From NCBI GenBank assembly GCA_947631755.1, contig CANRMO010000098.1:1-8676 (forward strand): a stretch of DNA of 8,676 nt, in the 5' to 3' direction. Under the pieces are notes generated by a model. The model worked only from the letters and a program-made list of their open reading frames with translations. It did no database searches and was not told the DNA's origin. Numbering within the stretch: position 1 is the stretch's first letter; every line of letters begins with the position of its first letter. Of this stretch, positions 6,661-8,676 are shown piece after piece. Source of the DNA: an uncultured Lachnospiraceae bacterium (GTDB taxonomy: Bacteria; Bacillota; Clostridia; Lachnospirales; Lachnospiraceae). Position numbers and translations under genes: made by a program.

Positions 6661-7554
6661 ATGAGATTTGTCATAGTGACAGGGATGAGTGGTGCGGGGC
6701 GGAGTTCCGTGATGAGGATACTGGAGGATGACGGCTTTTTTTGTGTGGACAATTTGCCGGTATCCCTTTTGCCGACTTTTATACAGTTGACAGAAGGATC
6801 CAGTGAGCAGATCGAGAGAGTGGCTCTGGGACTGGATATCCGCGGCGGACACAGGTCGCTGCAGGAGGCGTCGGATGTGCTGAAGAACTTGAAGGCAGAA
6901 GGATATTCCCTGGAAATCCTTTTCCTTGAGGCGTCCACACCTGTCATTGTCAAGCGGTACAAAGAGACAAGGCGCATGCACCCACTGGCAAAGGGCGGCA
7001 GGATGGATGCGGCGATAGAGGATGAGAGAAAACTTTTGTCCGCCATGAAAAAACAGGCGGATTACATTATTGATACAACGACGATGCTCATACGCGAGCT
7101 GAAACGGCAGATTGATGAGATATTCGTGGATGATAAGAAGTTCTGTAATTTTTATCTGACATTTTTATCGTTCGGTTTCAAGTACGGAATCCCTACGGAT
7201 GCGGATCTCGTCTTTGACGTCCGTTTCCTGCCAAATCCTTTTTATGTAGAGTCGTTGAAGGCTCTGACGGGGAATGACAGAGAAGTCTATGACTATGTGA
7301 TGGAGTCTGACAAAGCGGTGGAATTTCTGAGGAAGATGAAAGATATGCTGGATTTTCTCATCCCCAATTATATGACTGAGGGAAAGACCCAGCTGGTGAT
7401 TGCCATCGGCTGTACCGGGGGAAAGCACAGAAGCGTGACGCTGACCAATGCCATTTACAAAGAATTTGAAAATACAGAATACGGATGCAAGAAAGAGCAT
7501 AGAGATATAGAGAAGGACCGGTTACGAAATATATGTCGTTCGCAGGAAAAGTAA
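6661..7554 (+). CDS. rapZ: RapZ/YvcJ family nucleotide-binding protein
   Basis: This is a 297-residue P-loop protein of the RapZ (YvcJ) family. E. coli RapZ controls glmS through a small RNA and senses glucosamine-6-phosphate; the Gram-positive member YvcJ binds and hydrolyses nucleotides, and its partner is less clear. The Walker A region is GMSGAGRSS (8-16), with Arg14 in place of the usual Lys. FFCVDNLPVSLLP follows, then DIRGGH, and the C-terminal domain carries GFKYGIPTDADLVFDVRFLPNP and IGCTGGKHRSVT, ending in EHRDIEKD plus a short tail. The basic tail used by E. coli RapZ for RNA binding is not evident. The ATG at 6661 has GAGGG 5 nt upstream; the in-frame ATG at 6649 overlaps that site. 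The last 22 bases overlap whiA. Confidence 0.95.
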   Translation: MRFVIVTGMSGAGRSSVMRILEDDGFFCVDNLPVSLLPTFIQLTEGSSEQIERVALGLDIRGGHRSLQEASDVLKNLKAEGYSLEILFLEASTPVIVKRYKETRRMHPLAKGGRMDAAIEDERKLLSAMKKQADYIIDTTTMLIRELKRQIDEIFVDDKKFCNFYLTFLSFGFKYGIPTDADLVFDVRFLPNPFYVESLKALTGNDREVYDYVMESDKAVEFLRKMKDMLDFLIPNYMTEGKTQLVIAIGCTGGKHRSVTLTNAIYKEFENTEYGCKKEHRDIEKDRLRNICRSQEK

Positions 7555-8453
7555 AGGATGAGCTGCTGGCGCAGACGGGGAAGCCAAAGCATTGTCAGAT
7601 TGCCGAGCTGGCAGCGCTTTTTGCCTGTACAGGGCAGGTGATTCTGGAAGAAGAGGGAAATTATATTGTCAAGTTTGCAACGGAAAACTTGACAGTTTTA
7701 AAAAAATGCTATATTGTATGTAAGAAAGCCTTGCACATTGTGCCGGATATCTCCATCCGGGGGCATCACCAGTATCTGCTCTATGTGTTGGATGAAGAGG
7801 ACTCTGCGGCATTTTTGAAGGCAATCTTGTTTTTTGATAGCGCGGTACACGTGCCGGATAAACTTATAGAAAAGCAGTGCTGTAAACGGGCTTTTCTGCG
7901 GGGCATATTTCTGGCGTGTGGTTCTGTGACAGATCCCCACAGTGGATATCATTTAGAGTTGGCAGCAGGGAATCGGGATCGTGCTGTTCGAATACAGGAG
8001 ATCATAGGTGTTTTTGGACTGGAAGCAAAGATTATCGAGCGGAAGAATCTGGTTATTGTGTACATCAAAGAGGGGGCCGCGATCGTAGATTTTCTCAATA
8101 TCATTGGGGCGCACATCGCGCTAATGGAATATGAAAATGTACGGATTTTGAAAGAGATGCGAAATTCCATAAACAGACAGGTGAATTGTGAGACTGCCAA
8201 TATAAGGAAAACGGTATCCGCTGCGTCCCGGCAGATGGAGGACATCCGCTATATCCATGATGTATCAGGTTTCGGTAATCTCCCGGAAAATCTGTCACGG
8301 ATCGCCAGGCTCAGGCTGGAGAATCCAGAAGTTTCGCTGAAAGAATTGGGGGAAATGCTCGACCCGCCGCTGGGCAAATCAGGGGTGAACCACCGGCTTA
8401 GGAAGTTGAGCAGGCTTGCGCAGGATCTGCGAAAGAAAAATACAGAGATTTAG
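7533..8453 (+). CDS. whiA: WhiA-type DNA-binding regulator
   Basis: This is a 306-residue protein of the WhiA family, a degenerate LAGLIDADG homing-endonuclease fold joined to a C-terminal helix-turn-helix. It controls sporulation septation in actinobacteria and affects cell division and chromosome segregation in Bacillus. The start MSFAGKVKDEL is typical. The LAGLIDADG-like core includes CCKRAFLRGIFLACGSV (116-132), and the C-terminal helix-turn-helix region is about 249-300 (VSLKELGEML, SGVNHRLRKL). The gene starts inside rapZ, overlapping it by 22 bp in another frame. The nearest purine-rich site, AAGGA at 7513-7517, is 15 nt from the ATG, which is long, so translation is probably coupled to rapZ. 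yvcK, which lies between these genes in Bacillus, is absent here. An HPr-like gene follows after 62 bp. Confidence 0.96.
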   Translation: MSFAGKVKDELLAQTGKPKHCQIAELAALFACTGQVILEEEGNYIVKFATENLTVLKKCYIVCKKALHIVPDISIRGHHQYLLYVLDEEDSAAFLKAILFFDSAVHVPDKLIEKQCCKRAFLRGIFLACGSVTDPHSGYHLELAAGNRDRAVRIQEIIGVFGLEAKIIERKNLVIVYIKEGAAIVDFLNIIGAHIALMEYENVRILKEMRNSINRQVNCETANIRKTVSAASRQMEDIRYIHDVSGFGNLPENLSRIARLRLENPEVSLKELGEMLDPPLGKSGVNHRLRKLSRLAQDLRKKNTEI

Positions 8454-8472
8454 CATAATGGGATTGTTATGC
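8453..8472 (+). other. Small hairpin between whiA and the HPr-like gene
   Basis: GCATAA (8453-8458) pairs perfectly with TTATGC (8467-8472) across an 8-nt loop, starting at the last base of the whiA stop codon. No T-run follows, so it is not an intrinsic terminator. It could be a processing or stability element within the operon mRNA, or chance. Confidence 0.3.
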
Positions 8473-8515
8473 TTGATGTGTCGCTGTTCTGTGGCGATAC
8501 AGGATGGAGGAAACC

Positions 8516-8676
8516 ATGATCAAGAAAAATGTTGGCGTCAGCGCTGAAAAAGAAGGTGCCAGGACAATTGCCATGCTCGTTCAGATCGCCAGTCAGTACA
8601 AGAGCAGCATTAATATCAGTCAGAACAACAAGATGGTGAATGCAAAAAGCATTATGGGGATGATGACCCTGGGTCT
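8516..8676 (+). CDS. HPr-like protein lacking the PTS histidine, Crh-like (3' end outside window)
   Basis: The 53 complete codons visible encode the N-terminal part of an HPr-fold protein (normally about 85 residues). AMLVQIASQY and VNAKSIMGMMTLG are clear family matches. Ser45 lies in the KSIMG motif that HPr kinase phosphorylates (Ser46 in Bacillus HPr). The phosphotransfer motif HARP is replaced by GART: ungapped alignment puts Gly14 at His15 and Thr17 at Pro18, and the preceding segment is one residue shorter. It should therefore not carry phosphate for the PTS. In Bacillus Crh, which also lies downstream of whiA, this histidine is Gln, and Crh acts as a CcpA corepressor; a similar role is inferred. 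GGAGG (8506-8510) lies 5 nt before the ATG. Confidence 0.88.
   Translation, partial: MIKKNVGVSAEKEGARTIAMLVQIASQYKSSINISQNNKMVNAKSIMGMMTLG

Overview
The window reads as chromosomal DNA of a Gram-positive anaerobe of the Clostridia, most likely the Lachnospiraceae. This is inferred from three things: an exported-type lysine-rich Ig-like protein of the kind common there, the gene order hprK - glucokinase - murB - rapZ - whiA - HPr-like, and strong GGAGG-type ribosome binding sites. Gene density is high. I see no mobile element, CRISPR array, tRNA or rRNA, and no stretch over 300 bases lacks a gene.

Layout. Bases 1-2016 (+) hold the 3' part of a large, probably surface-exposed protein: Ig-like repeats, then a beta-propeller-like region interrupted by what looks like a PDZ domain, which is itself split by two acidic low-complexity segments. 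Its likely terminator lies at 2036-2066, inside the 3' end of the convergent gene thiN. Bases 2032-3516 (-) hold a two-gene unit: an Mrp/Nbp35-type iron-sulfur ATPase followed by thiamine diphosphokinase (thiN). Bases 3517-3771 are a divergent intergenic region with promoter-like elements for both directions. Bases 3772-8676 (+) hold six tightly packed genes, probably one operon: hprK, a ROK glucokinase, murB, rapZ, whiA and the start of an HPr-like gene cut by the window edge.

How the operon fits together. HPr kinase/phosphorylase phosphorylates a conserved serine of HPr or Crh when glycolytic intermediates are high. Glucokinase makes the glucose-6-phosphate that feeds glycolysis. The last gene encodes an HPr-like protein that keeps the Ser46-type target motif (Ser45 here) but has no histidine at the phosphotransfer position. 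It therefore looks like a regulatory, Crh-like target rather than a PTS phosphocarrier. MurB, RapZ and WhiA add peptidoglycan precursor synthesis, nucleotide/amino-sugar-linked signalling and cell-division control. The operon thus appears to link carbon status with wall synthesis and division.

The two observations most worth following are the doubly interrupted PDZ domain nested in a propeller (1132-1641) and the histidine-less HPr-like protein at the end of an operon that begins with its presumed kinase.
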